Assembly (NCBI RefSeq): GCF_013201035.1
Contig: NZ_CP053707.1
Span: 2,108,001 to 2,172,000 of the forward strand
Length of the DNA: 64,000 nucleotides
Reading direction: 5' to 3'
From: Arthrobacter sp. NEB 688
Lineage (GTDB): Bacteria > Actinomycetota > Actinomycetes > Actinomycetales > Dermatophilaceae
The position numbers were made by a program, and so were the translations under genes. The stretch's first letter is position 1. Each line of letters opens with the position of its first letter. The notes beneath the pieces are model-generated. The model searched no databases, was not told the origin of the DNA, and saw only the letters and a program-made list of their open reading frames with translations. Positions 36,785 through 45,110 of the stretch are shown piece by piece.

Positions 36785-36959
36785 ATGGACGCAGCGCAGC
36801 ACACCGACCGGCACGACCTCGAGCGCCGGGTGCACGTCGACCTGCCGGGTGCGCCCCGAGGACATGGTGACGACGCAGCAGACGCAACCGGCCCGCGACC
36901 CGCGCGGCGGCCGCGACACCGACACGGAGTTCATGCTCCGCAACGCCGGCGTCCTCTGA
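36785..36959 (+). pseudogene. Small gene, apparently frameshifted (about 57 aa if repaired)
   Basis: A promoter-like element and a perfect AGGAGG five bases before ATG 36785 mark a gene start. The frame reads MDAAQHTDRHDLERRVHVDLPG, then degrades into Arg/Pro-rich shadow sequence. Dropping one G from the GGG at 36847-36849 moves into a frame with normal composition, DLP-VRPEDMVTTQQTQPA...FMLRNAGVL, ending at TGA 36957-36959. This suggests a single-base insertion (mutation or assembly error in a G run) or a programmed shift. I do not recognise the product. The remainder of the 395-bp gap (to 37049) shows nothing further. Confidence 0.4.
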
Positions 36960-37049
36960 CCCCGCCCTCTTCTGCGCGCGACCTGCGCAGGTCCGCGTGC
37001 GACCGCACCCGCAGGAGCGCAGGTCGCCCCGAGGACGGGCCGGCCGGCC

Positions 37050-37616
37050 TCAGCCCACGCGGCCGAGGGCGAGCGCCGCGAACATCAGCGCCGCCACCGT
37101 CTCGCCGTCGCGGATGCGCCCGTCGGCGACCATCGCCATCACCTCGGGCCACGGCACGGTCCGCACCGCGCTGATGCCCTCGGCCTCCTGCTCCGCGGCC
37201 TCGTCGCGCGCGCCGTCAGCGCCGTCCGACGGCGCGACGGGGGAGAGGCCGGTCGCGAGGTAGACGACCTCCGGGGCGAGGCAGATCCCGTTGAGCGCGT
37301 CCATCCGCCCCACCTCGCGCCAGTGCTCGGCCCGCAGCCCGGTCTCCTCGGCGAGCTCGCGCCGCGCCCCGGCGAGGGTGTCGGGCCCGTCGGAGCCGCC
37401 CGCCGGGACCTCGACCGAGGGCCCGGTGGTGTGCCGGTCGACGGTCACGAGGACGACCTCGTCGGCGTCGGTCAGGGCGACGACGAAGACCGCCGGCTGG
37501 CGCAGCCGGACCACGCCGTAGATACCCGCCGACCCGTCGGGCCGCACGACGTCGTCCTCGACGACCTCGATCCAGGGGTTGGCGTAGACGGTCCGCGAGG
37601 CGGTGACGGGCCACAC
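37050..37616 (-). CDS. NUDIX hydrolase
   Basis: A 188-residue NUDIX protein of the ADP-ribose pyrophosphatase-like type. The Nudix box appears as [22 protein letters not shown]; the REL-EETGL end is intact, while the usual first Glu of the box is Thr. The strand [16 protein letters not shown] before it is as expected. It would hydrolyse a nucleoside diphosphate linked to another group. GTG 37616 starts three bases after the stop of the phosphoribosyltransferase gene, so the two are one transcript. Confidence 0.85.
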   Translation of the reverse strand: MWPVTASRTVYANPWIEVVEDDVVRPDGSAGIYGVVRLRQPAVFVVALTDADEVVLVTVDRHTTGPSVEVPAGGSDGPDTLAGARRELAEETGLRAEHWREVGRMDALNGICLAPEVVYLATGLSPVAPSDGADGARDEAAEQEAEGISAVRTVPWPEVMAMVADGRIRDGETVAALMFAALALGRVG

Positions 37617-37619
37617 GGC

Positions 37620-38108
37620 TCAGGCGTCCCGCACGCCGTGGCCGGTGACCGGCGGGCGGTCGCTCCACGGGAAGGTGATCCACCGGTCGGTCCGGCCCCA
37701 CGCGTGGTCGGGGACGACGACCGAGCGCGGCTTGGCGTAGATGACCGCCGTGCGCACGCGCCCGACCTTGCCGGCGCAGAACTCCTGCACCGAGGCCAGG
37801 GTGAGCCCGGTGTCGGCCACGTCGTCGGCGACGAGCACGGTGGCGTCGTGCAGGTCGACGAAGTCGGGGGCGGGGGGCAGGATCCGCGGCACCTCGAGCC
37901 GCTCGTCGACACCGGTGTAGAACTCGACGTTCATCGTGTACGTGTTCTTCACCCCGAGGGCGTAGCCGAGCGCGCCGCCGACGATGAGGCCGCCCCGGGC
38001 GATCGAGAGGACCATGTCGGGCACCCCCTCGGCGGCGATCTCCTCGGCGAGCGACCACACGGCCTCGTCGAAGCGTTCCCAGGTCAGCACCTCGCGCTCG
38101 TCGTCCAC
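37620..38108 (-). CDS. Purine-type phosphoribosyltransferase
   Basis: A 162-residue type I phosphoribosyltransferase. The PRPP loop is [12 protein letters not shown] (acidic pair then DTG), preceded by [21 protein letters not shown] and followed by [17 protein letters not shown]. It resembles xanthine/hypoxanthine phosphoribosyltransferases of nucleotide salvage; exact base unknown. GTG 38108 is six bases after TGC-GACGAT, a leaderless pattern; the longer frame would run antisense through pyrH. Confidence 0.88.
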   Translation of the reverse strand: MDDEREVLTWERFDEAVWSLAEEIAAEGVPDMVLSIARGGLIVGGALGYALGVKNTYTMNVEFYTGVDERLEVPRILPPAPDFVDLHDATVLVADDVADTGLTLASVQEFCAGKVGRVRTAVIYAKPRSVVVPDHAWGRTDRWITFPWSDRPPVTGHGVRDA

Positions 38109-38114
38109 GGCGCC

Positions 38115-38120
38115 ATCGTC
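38115..38120 (-). promoter_or_regulatory. Extended -10 of the phosphoribosyltransferase gene
   Basis: Minus strand TGC-GACGAT, then six bases and GTG 38108. Confidence 0.5.
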
Positions 38121-38175
38121 GCAGGTGGTGGTTACCGGCGGGTTTCCCGGTTGGGCCGGGGGCCACCCGGTGTGA

Positions 38176-38181
38176 CAGGAT
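38176..38181 (+). promoter_or_regulatory. Extended -10 of pyrH
   Basis: TGA-CAGGAT. Unlike ftsY the start codon is 35 bases on, behind a ribosome site (GAGGAGG). Confidence 0.5.
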
Positions 38182-38216
38182 CGGGCGACCGCCGTGAACC
38201 CGCCCGAGGAGGCCAC

Positions 38217-38981
38217 GTGACCACGTCCGCCACCGCCGAGGCTCCGGCCCCGGCCGAGGCCCCTGCCGCGACCCGCAGCCGTCGGGTCCTCCTCAAGCTC
38301 TCCGGCGAGGTGTTCGGTGGCGGCCAGGTCGGCGTCGACCCCGACGTGGTCCGCGGCGTGGCCCGCCAGATCGCGGCGGCCGTCCGCGAGGGCATCGAGG
38401 TCGCGATCGTCGTCGGCGGCGGCAACTTCTTCCGCGGCGCCGAGCTGCAGCAGAAGGGGATGGACCGCGCCCGCGCCGACTACATCGGCATGCTCGGCAC
38501 CGTGATGAACTGCCTCGCGCTCCAGGACTTCCTCGAGAAGGAGGGGGTCGACACGCGCGTCCAGAGCGCCATCACGATGGGCCAGGTCGCCGAGCCCTAC
38601 ATCCCGCGCCGCGCGATCCGCCACCTCGAGAAGGGCCGGGTCGTCATCTTCGGCGCCGGCGCCGGCATGCCGTACTTCTCCACCGACACCGTCAGCGCCC
38701 AGCGCGCCCTCGAGTGCCAGTGCGACGCGGTCCTCATGAGCAAGAACGGCGTCGACGGCGTCTACGACAGCGACCCCCGCGAGAACCCGGACGCGCGCAA
38801 GCTCGACCAGGTCACCTTCGCCGAGGCGCTGCGCACCGGCCTGCGGGTCGTCGACGCGGCGGCCTTCAGCCTCTGCATGGACAACCGCCTCCCGATGGTC
38901 GTCTTCGGCATGGAGGGTGACGGCAACGTGACGCGCGCCCTGCGTGGCGAGCCGATCGGCACCCTCGTCCACGCCGGCTGA
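38217..38981 (+). CDS. pyrH: UMP kinase
   Basis: UMP kinase makes UDP for pyrimidine synthesis. The 254-residue protein has [14 protein letters not shown], the [32 protein letters not shown] stretch, and [22 protein letters not shown]. The first ~20 residues are an Ala/Pro-rich extension. GTG 38217 follows GAGGAGG. It is followed at 87 bp by frr, which has its own promoter. Confidence 0.97.
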   Translation: MTTSATAEAPAPAEAPAATRSRRVLLKLSGEVFGGGQVGVDPDVVRGVARQIAAAVREGIEVAIVVGGGNFFRGAELQQKGMDRARADYIGMLGTVMNCLALQDFLEKEGVDTRVQSAITMGQVAEPYIPRRAIRHLEKGRVVIFGAGAGMPYFSTDTVSAQRALECQCDAVLMSKNGVDGVYDSDPRENPDARKLDQVTFAEALRTGLRVVDAAAFSLCMDNRLPMVVFGMEGDGNVTRALRGEPIGTLVHAG

Positions 38982-39006
38982 CCGACCCCGGCCCGGTGCT
39001 CCCGGG

Positions 39007-39024
39007 CCTTTGACAGACTGGACC
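39007..39024 (+). promoter_or_regulatory. Extended -10 of frr
   Basis: CCTTTGACAGACTGGACC: TGA-CAGACT with the same GGACC tail as rpsP and rplS. Confidence 0.55.
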
Positions 39025-39067
39025 CGCAGCGCCGCGCCCGCGACGCGAACCGAAGGAGATGCCCGCC

Positions 39068-39625
39068 GTGATCGACGAGACCTTGTTCGAGGCCGAGGAG
39101 AAGATGGAGAAGGCCGTCGAGGTCGCCAAGGAGAGCTTCGCCGGCATCCGCACCGGCCGTGCCCACCCCGGCATGTTCCAGAAGATCACCGTCGACTACT
39201 ACGGCGCCCCGACCCCGCTGCAGCAGCTCGCGTCGTTCCAGACGCCCGAGGCGCGCACGATCATCATCAGCCCGTTCGACAAGTCCTCGATGCACGCCAT
39301 CGAGAAGGCGATCCAGCAGGCCGACCTCGGCGTCAACCCGAGCAACGACGGCAACATCATCCGCTGCACGATGCCGCAGCTGACCGAGGAGCGCCGCCGC
39401 GAGTACGTGAAGATGGCGCACAGCGAGGCCGAGGAGGCCCGCGTCTCCGTCCGCAACATCCGGCGCAGCGCGAAGACCAGCCTCGAGAAGCTCGTCAAGG
39501 ACGGCGAGGTCGGCGAGGACGAAGGCACCCGCGCCGAGAAGGAGCTCGAGTCGGTCACCAAGCGGCACGTCGACCAGATCGACGAGCTGCTCAAGGGCAA
39601 GGAAGCCGAGCTCCTCGACGTCTGA
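39068..39625 (+). CDS. frr: Ribosome recycling factor
   Basis: RRF splits post-termination ribosomes with EF-G. With GTG 39068 as start the protein is 185 residues, the standard length. The AAGGAG at 39053-39058 is nine bases before this GTG but abuts the ATG at 39059, which rules the ATG out. Motifs: [66 protein letters not shown]. cdsA follows after 7 bp. Confidence 0.97.
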   Translation: MIDETLFEAEEKMEKAVEVAKESFAGIRTGRAHPGMFQKITVDYYGAPTPLQQLASFQTPEARTIIISPFDKSSMHAIEKAIQQADLGVNPSNDGNIIRCTMPQLTEERRREYVKMAHSEAEEARVSVRNIRRSAKTSLEKLVKDGEVGEDEGTRAEKELESVTKRHVDQIDELLKGKEAELLDV

Positions 39626-39632
39626 CCGTCCC

Positions 39633-40550
39633 GTGACCGACGCCAGCGACGCCGCCGACGCCCCCGTGCAGGACCCCGGTCCCGCGGCGGGGGTCGTCGC
39701 GACCGACGACGCCGCGAGCGGCAGCGACACGGAGAAGAAGCCGAAGGCCGGTCGCGACCTGCGCGCCGCCGTCGGGGTCGGGCTCCTGCTCGGCGCCGTC
39801 GTCATCGCGAGCCTCGTGCTCGACCCGCGGGCCTTCCTCGCGGTCGTCGTCGTCGCGATCTGCCGCGGGGCCTGGGAGGTGCGGCGGGCCGTCGCGACCC
39901 GCGGCTTCCACGTGCCCCTCCTGCCCCTCATGCTCGGCACGGTCGGGATGATCGCGTCGGCCTACCTGCGCGGCGCCGAGGCCCTCGTCGTCACCTTCGG
40001 CCTCACCCTCGTCGGGCTCCTCGTCTGGCGGGTGGCCGACGGCCTCGACGGCGCCGCCCGCGACCTGTCGGCGTCCGCGCTCGTCGCGTTCTACCCGGTC
40101 TTCCTCGGCGGCTTCGCCTCGCTCATGCTCGCCGCGCCCGACGGCCGCCAGCGGATCATCGTCTTCGTCCTCGTGACGGTCTTCTCCGACATCGGGGGCT
40201 ACGCCGTCGGGGTCGTCCTCGGCAAGCACCCGATGGCGCCCTCGCTCAGCCCGAAGAAGTCCTGGGAGGGCTTCGCCGGCTCGGTCGCCACGTGCGCCGT
40301 CGTCGGCGCGGTCTCGCTGCCGCTGCTCCTCGACGGCCCGTGGTGGGCCGGGGCCCTGCTCGGCGCCGTCGCCGCGGGGGCCGCGACGACGGGCGACCTC
40401 ATCGAGTCGAGCATCAAGCGCGACCTCGGCATCAAGGACATGGGCACGATGCTGCCGGGCCACGGCGGCCTGATGGACCGCCTCGACTCCCTCGTCGCCG
40501 TCGCCCCGATCGCCTGGGCGCTGCTGCTCTTCCTCGTCCCGGCGGGCTGA
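39633..40550 (+). CDS. cdsA: Phosphatidate cytidylyltransferase
   Basis: CdsA makes CDP-diacylglycerol, the precursor of all phospholipids. The 305-residue protein has an acidic N-terminal tail (to about 40), then around seven to eight membrane helices and the family signature near the C terminus: SLSPKKSWEGFAGS and GDLIESSIKRDLGIKDMGTMLPGHGGLMDRLDS. GTG 39633 follows frr closely. Its stop lies inside a hairpin shared with the opposing gene. Confidence 0.95.
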   Translation: MTDASDAADAPVQDPGPAAGVVATDDAASGSDTEKKPKAGRDLRAAVGVGLLLGAVVIASLVLDPRAFLAVVVVAICRGAWEVRRAVATRGFHVPLLPLMLGTVGMIASAYLRGAEALVVTFGLTLVGLLVWRVADGLDGAARDLSASALVAFYPVFLGGFASLMLAAPDGRQRIIVFVLVTVFSDIGGYAVGVVLGKHPMAPSLSPKKSWEGFAGSVATCAVVGAVSLPLLLDGPWWAGALLGAVAAGAATTGDLIESSIKRDLGIKDMGTMLPGHGGLMDRLDSLVAVAPIAWALLLFLVPAG

Positions 40551-40568
40551 CCGCGCCGGTCAGCCCGC
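40542..40568. terminator. Bidirectional terminator built over both stop codons
   Basis: GCGGGCTGACC (40542-40552), loop GCGCC, GGTCAGCCCGC (40558-40568). The left arm carries the cdsA stop, the right arm the stop of the opposing gene. Confidence 0.75.
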
Positions 40569-41396
40569 GCGGCGCCGCCCGCGGGAGAGGACCGACTCGA
40601 GCAGCGGGGTCGACGAGACGGCCAGGCGGCCGTCGGCGAGCTCCTCGGTGAGGCAGGTGATCTCGCGGTGGTACCAGTGGTAGGCGTGCGGGGTCACCGG
40701 GCCGGCGGCGTCCGCGTACATCTCCGCGGCGTGGGCCGGCACGAGCTCGAGGGCGTCGCGCACCTCGGCGGCGCTCGTGCACGTCTGGAAGACCATCGCG
40801 TGCCGGTGCGGCATGGCGAAGACCACGCCGCCCGAGAGGTCGGAGCCCGGCGCCCAGCGCTCGAGCATCGCGGGGAGGAAGCGGGCGAAGGACGAGGTGT
40901 AGGGGGAGTCGCCGACGAGCGCCGTCACCGAGTGGCGCGCGCTGCCGAGGCGGATGCGCTCGACGTCGGCGTCGTCCATCCGGCGCAGGAGGTTCGCGCG
41001 GGCGATCTCCATGAGGCTCGAGAGGCTGCGTCGGGTCGCGAGGACGCGGGCCTGGGGGAGGGTGACGATGCTCGTCGGGAGGTCGAGGGTCAGGACCTCC
41101 TCGACGTGCTCGGTGAACGGGAGGGCGTACTGGAAGCCCAGCCCGGTGGCGTGCACGCGCTCGCGCGAGACGAGGCGGGCGGTGAGCGCGCCGTCGAACT
41201 GCTCCTGCGTCAGGGCGTCGACGTCGGTCTCCGCCGCGGCGGTGAGGCGCTCGAGGTGGGCGCGGACCGCGGCGTCGAGCTCGACGTCGGAGTCGACGTC
41301 CGGCACCGGCGCGAGCGGGTGACGGAGGGGAGCGGTCGCTCCCGAGACCATGACGGTGCCCCCTGCGGGCGTGCGCCAGCGATCGAACAGGCCCAT
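40560..41396 (-). CDS. Hypothetical protein, unknown function
   Basis: A 278-residue soluble protein without signal peptide or membrane helix. I do not recognise the family. It starts MGLFDRWRTPAGGTVMVSG; conserved-looking stretches are VRAHLERLTAAAE, TEHVEEVLTLDLPTSIVTLPQARVLA, AMPHRHAMVFQTC and HAYHWYHREITCLTEEL. ATG 41396 follows GGAAAGGCAGGG. The upstream region on its strand is AT-richer than average and contains CGTTCC-N6-GGAACG (41420-41437) and TTTAACTTC, so it may be regulated. Confidence 0.7.
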   Translation of the reverse strand: MGLFDRWRTPAGGTVMVSGATAPLRHPLAPVPDVDSDVELDAAVRAHLERLTAAAETDVDALTQEQFDGALTARLVSRERVHATGLGFQYALPFTEHVEEVLTLDLPTSIVTLPQARVLATRRSLSSLMEIARANLLRRMDDADVERIRLGSARHSVTALVGDSPYTSSFARFLPAMLERWAPGSDLSGGVVFAMPHRHAMVFQTCTSAAEVRDALELVPAHAAEMYADAAGPVTPHAYHWYHREITCLTEELADGRLAVSSTPLLESVLSRGRRRAG

Positions 41397-41555
41397 GGCC
41401 CTGCCTTTCCCTGCATCCCCGTTCCCCCTGCGGAACGAAGTTAAAGAGAGAGTAAAGGGATGACAGGTTCTCGCGCCGGGAAACGAAGAAAGTTGACGTG
41501 AGCCGGCAGCCCGATCACGCAGGGCCGCGGTTCGCCCCGGCCGCGGTGCGCCTGC

Positions 41556-41561
41556 GAGAAT
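41556..41561 (+). promoter_or_regulatory. Extended -10 of rlmN
   Basis: TGC-GAGAAT, nine bases, then ATG at 41571. Confidence 0.35.
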
Positions 41562-41570
41562 CGGGGGACC

Positions 41571-42773
41571 ATGTCCGAGACCCCCGCCCCGCGCCCCGTC
41601 CCCGGCCAGCTGACCCTCGTCGCGCCGCGCCGGGGCAAGCCACCGCGCCACCTCGCCGACCTCACGGTCGAGGAGCGCCGCGCGGCGGCGGTGGCGCTCG
41701 GCCACCCGGCCTTCCGCGCCAACCAGCTCTCGACGCACTACTTCGAGCGGCTCGTCGACGCCCCGGAGGAGATGACCGACCTCCCCAAGGCCGTCCGTGA
41801 CGACCTCGTCCGCGACCTCCTGCCCCCGCTGCTCCAGCCGGTCCGCCACATCACGGCCGACCAGGGCGCCACGGTCAAGCAGGTCTGGAAGCTCTTCGAC
41901 GGCGCGCTCGTCGAGTCCGTCCTCATGCGCTACCCCAACCGGGTGACGGTCTGCATCTCGAGCCAGGCCGGCTGCGGGATGAACTGCCCGTTCTGCGCGA
42001 CCGGGCAGGAGGGGCTGACCCGCAACATGTCGACCGGCGAGATCGTCGAGCAGGTCGTCGCGGCGGCCCGGATGCTGCGCCACGGCGGGCTGCCGGAGGT
42101 CGGTGGCCCGTCCGACGGCGCCGGGCTCGGCGACGAGGCCGAGGGCTCCGACGAGGCACCCGCCGCCGGCCCGGCCCGCGTCAGCAACATCGTCTTCATG
42201 GGGATGGGCGAGGCGCTGGCCAACTACAAGGCCGCGATCGGCGCGATCCGGCGCCTCACCGAGCCGGCGCCGTCCGGGCTCGGCATCTCGGCCCGGGGCA
42301 TCACGATGTCGACCGTCGGCCTCGTGCCGGGCATCGACAAGCTCGCCGCCGAGGGCATCCCGGTGACGCTCGCGCTGTCGCTGCACGCGCCGGACGACGA
42401 GCTGCGCGACGAGCTGGTGCCGATCAACACGCGCTTCAAGGTCGACGAGGCCATCGACGCGGCGTACCGCTACTACGAGGTCACCGGGCGGCGCGTGAGC
42501 ATCGAGTACGCGCTGATCCGCGACATCAACGACCAGGCGTGGCGGGCCGACCTCCTCGGCGAGAAGCTCGCCGCCCGCGGGCGGGGATGGGTGCACGTCA
42601 ACCCGATCCCGCTCAACCCGACCCCGGGCTCGAAGTGGACGGCGTCGCGCCGCGGCGTCGAGCAGCAGTTCGTCGAGCGGCTGCGCGCCCACGGCATCCC
42701 GACGACGGTGCGCGACACCCGTGGGTCCGAGATCGACGGCGCCTGCGGGCAGCTGGCGGCCTCCACCGCCTGA
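41571..42773 (+). CDS. rlmN: 23S rRNA A2503 / tRNA A37 C2-methyltransferase RlmN
   Basis: A radical-SAM dual-specificity methyltransferase of 400 residues. The [4Fe-4S] motif is [32 protein letters not shown] and [20 protein letters not shown] follow, and the C-terminal substrate Cys is in EIDGACGQL. Odd: an acidic Gly/Ala/Asp loop of about 30 residues (after RMLRHGG, to before RVSNIVFM) not needed for the fold. ATG 41571 is the first good start. Cytoplasmic. Confidence 0.96.
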   Translation: MSETPAPRPVPGQLTLVAPRRGKPPRHLADLTVEERRAAAVALGHPAFRANQLSTHYFERLVDAPEEMTDLPKAVRDDLVRDLLPPLLQPVRHITADQGATVKQVWKLFDGALVESVLMRYPNRVTVCISSQAGCGMNCPFCATGQEGLTRNMSTGEIVEQVVAAARMLRHGGLPEVGGPSDGAGLGDEAEGSDEAPAAGPARVSNIVFMGMGEALANYKAAIGAIRRLTEPAPSGLGISARGITMSTVGLVPGIDKLAAEGIPVTLALSLHAPDDELRDELVPINTRFKVDEAIDAAYRYYEVTGRRVSIEYALIRDINDQAWRADLLGEKLAARGRGWVHVNPIPLNPTPGSKWTASRRGVEQQFVERLRAHGIPTTVRDTRGSEIDGACGQLAASTA

Positions 42774-42793
42774 CCGCGGGGCCCCGGCGGCAC

Positions 42794-42799
42794 TACGCT
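42794..42799 (+). promoter_or_regulatory. -10 element of the copper monooxygenase-like gene
   Basis: TACGCT, six bases (gcgagc), then GTG at 42806; leaderless pattern. Confidence 0.5.
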
Positions 42800-42805
42800 G
42801 CGAGC

Positions 42806-43984
42806 GTGCGACGACGCCTGCTCTGCCTGGCCGCGGTCCTGGCCGTGGGCCTGGCCGGCTGCTCCTCGGGCCCGCTGCCCGGGAACCTGGCCGGGAGGTC
42901 GACGCACGGCGCCGCCCACGCGGCGGCGACGTCGGTGGCCCCCACCGTCTCGCGCCCGCCGGAGGTCCCGCTGCGCGCGGGCGAGCGCTTCGTCGAGGTG
43001 CGCCTGCCCGCGGCGTACACCCCGACGCCGCCGACCCCGACGGCCACCGACGACTACCGCTGCTTCCTCCTCGACCCGCACCTGGCCACCGACCAGCTCG
43101 TGGGCGGCGTCGACATCCGGCCCGACAACGCGGCCCTCGTGCACCACGTCATCGTCTCGCGCGTCGAGCCCGCCGGCCTCGCGCAGGCGCAGCGGCTCGA
43201 CGCCGCCGACCCCGGCGACGGCTGGACCTGCTTCGGCGGCAGCGGGATCCAGGGCATCGGGGTGAACCTCGACGACGCCGACTGGGTCGGCGCGTGGGCG
43301 CCGGGCGGCGGCGAGCGGGTGATGGCCGACGACATCGGCATCCCGCTGGCGGCGGGCAGCCGGCTCGTCGTCCAGATGCACTACAACCTCCTCGCCGGCT
43401 CCGGCACCGACCGCAGCACCGTCCGGCTGCGGCTCTCGGAGGCGGAGGGCAGCCGCAAGAAGGCGCTCGACACGATGCTCCTGCCCGCCCCCGTCGAGCT
43501 GCCGTGCCGCGAGAACCGCACCGCCGGGCTGTGCGCCCGCCCCGTCTCGGTCGCCGACGTCTCGCGGCGCTTCGAGGAGCGGCCGGCGACGGCCGACCTC
43601 CTGCACCTGCTCTGCGGGCCGGTCGTGCCCGGGCCGGTCCAGAGCTGCACCCGCCCGGTGCGCGAGAAGGGCACCATCCGGGCCGTCGCGGGGCACATGC
43701 ACCTGCTCGGGCGGGCCATCAGCGTGGACGTGAACAAGGGCACCGACCGGGCCCGGCGCGTGCTCGACATCGCGAGCTGGGACTTCGACGACCAGGGCAG
43801 CATCCCGCTCGAGAAGCCGGTCCGCGTGGGGCCCGGCGACACCGTCACCGTGACCTGCCGGCACGACCAGGGGTTGCGCGACCTGCTGCCGGCCTTCGCG
43901 GGGCAGAAGGAGCGCTACGTCGTCTGGGGCGAGGGCACGACCGACGAGATGTGCCTCGGCATCGTCCTGCTCACCCGCCCGTAG
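42806..43984 (+). CDS. PHM-like copper type II monooxygenase lipoprotein
   Basis: A 392-residue lipoprotein: RRRLLCLAAVLAVGLAGC is a signal with lipobox LAGC. The mature part carries what look like all copper ligands of peptidylglycine alpha-hydroxylating monooxygenase: His113-His114 (LVHHVIV) and His192 (QMHYN) for one copper; His297 and His299 (GHMHLLG) and Met382 (TTDEMCLG) for the other. The family uses copper and ascorbate to hydroxylate C-H bonds. Several cysteines (CFLLD, TCFGG, PCRENRTAGLCAR, LCGP, SCTRP) suggest disulfides. Substrate unknown. GTG 42806 gives the signal directly. It overlaps the opposing LOG gene by 14 bp. Confidence 0.78.
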   Translation: MRRRLLCLAAVLAVGLAGCSSGPLPGNLAGRSTHGAAHAAATSVAPTVSRPPEVPLRAGERFVEVRLPAAYTPTPPTPTATDDYRCFLLDPHLATDQLVGGVDIRPDNAALVHHVIVSRVEPAGLAQAQRLDAADPGDGWTCFGGSGIQGIGVNLDDADWVGAWAPGGGERVMADDIGIPLAAGSRLVVQMHYNLLAGSGTDRSTVRLRLSEAEGSRKKALDTMLLPAPVELPCRENRTAGLCARPVSVADVSRRFEERPATADLLHLLCGPVVPGPVQSCTRPVREKGTIRAVAGHMHLLGRAISVDVNKGTDRARRVLDIASWDFDDQGSIPLEKPVRVGPGDTVTVTCRHDQGLRDLLPAFAGQKERYVVWGEGTTDEMCLGIVLLTRP

Positions 43985-45080
43985 CGAGCACCGCGACCGC
44001 GTCGGCGAGGTCGTCGACGAGGTGCACGTGCCGGGCCATCGGCCGCCCCGCGGCCAGCGCCGTGAGCGCCGGCCACACGGGCACGGTCTCGCTCCAGTGC
44101 CGCGCCCCGACGAGCACGAGCCGGGGGAGCGGGCGCCCGTCGGACGGCTCGCTCTCGTAGTACAGGCGCGTCGCGGCCTGGAAGACCTCCTGCACCGTGC
44201 CGGCCGCGCCCTCGAGGACGACGACGCCGGCGCGCGAGCGGGCGAGCAGGCCGTCCTCGCGGATCGCGTTGCTGAAGTACTTCGCGATGCCGTCGCAGAA
44301 GACGTTGGGTGGCTCGTGCCCGTAGAACCACGTGGGGATGCCGACGCTGCGCACCGGTCGACCGGCCCGCCCCGCGACGAGCGGCTCGCGCACCTCGAGG
44401 GCCAGGCGCGCCCAGGCGTCGACGTCGGGCCGGAAGGACGGGACCGCCCGCAGCCGCTCGACGGCCGCCGCGAGGTCGTCGGGGTCCCCGGCGAGGGCGC
44501 CGAGGTTGGCGGCCTCCATCGCACCGGGACCGCCGCCGGTCGCGACGACGAGCCCGGAACGGGCGAGGGCGTGACCGAGCGCGGCGGCGCGGGCGTACGG
44601 CTCCTCGTCGCGGCGCAGGGCGTGGCCGCCCATCACCCCGACGACGGGGAGGTCGTCGAGGACGTCGGAGAGGGCGTCGCTCATCGAGTCGTCGTGGACG
44701 GCCCGCAGGAGCGTGACGAACACGTCGTGGCCCACGCTCGCGTCACGCGACCAGGCGTGGGCGAGCGCGTCCGGGGTCGCGGCGTAGCCGGAGCCCGTGA
44801 GGCCGGCGTAGAGCTCGTCGGGGGAGTACAGGGTCGCCCGGTAGGGGTCGACGGGGGCGTGGGGGTCGGTCGGGAAGACGAGCGCCCCGTGCCGGCGCAG
44901 GTGCTCGCCGAGGCCGTCGGGCAGCCGGCCGCCGAGGACGACGAGGCCCTCGAGGTCGGTGCGGGCCAGCAGCCGGTCGACGCGGTCGGTGAGGTCGAGG
45001 TCCTGCAGCCGCATCCGCCGCAGGGGCGTGCCCGCGTCGAGCGCTGCGTCGAGGGCGGCGAGGGTCTCGATCTCGTGCAC
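43971..45080 (-). CDS. LOG family protein (TIGR00730-like)
   Basis: A 369-residue Rossmann-like protein. The C-terminal half has GLVVATGGGPGAMEAANLGALAG and VVLEGAAGTVQEVFQAA, related to the GGGxGxM and PGGxGTxxE motifs of LOG cytokinin-activating/lysine-decarboxylase-like phosphoribohydrolases. The PGGxGT core is degenerate (EGAAGT), and there is an extra ~140-residue N-terminal part, so the reaction is uncertain. GTG 45080 is six bases after TAGGTT on the minus strand. Confidence 0.82.
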   Translation of the reverse strand: MHEIETLAALDAALDAGTPLRRMRLQDLDLTDRVDRLLARTDLEGLVVLGGRLPDGLGEHLRRHGALVFPTDPHAPVDPYRATLYSPDELYAGLTGSGYAATPDALAHAWSRDASVGHDVFVTLLRAVHDDSMSDALSDVLDDLPVVGVMGGHALRRDEEPYARAAALGHALARSGLVVATGGGPGAMEAANLGALAGDPDDLAAAVERLRAVPSFRPDVDAWARLALEVREPLVAGRAGRPVRSVGIPTWFYGHEPPNVFCDGIAKYFSNAIREDGLLARSRAGVVVLEGAAGTVQEVFQAATRLYYESEPSDGRPLPRLVLVGARHWSETVPVWPALTALAAGRPMARHVHLVDDLADAVAVLATGG

Positions 45081-45086
45081 CCGGCG

Positions 45087-45092
45087 AACCTA
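45087..45092 (-). promoter_or_regulatory. -10 element of the LOG-family gene
   Basis: TAGGTT on the minus strand, six bases before GTG 45080. Confidence 0.5.
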
Positions 45093-45110
45093 CCGCCCGG
45101 TGGGCCGGGG

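Noticed and set aside
39059-39067. ATG start for frr three codons upstream
   Set aside because: The AAGGAG ribosome site directly abuts this ATG; the GTG at 39068 has correct spacing and gives the standard 185 residues.
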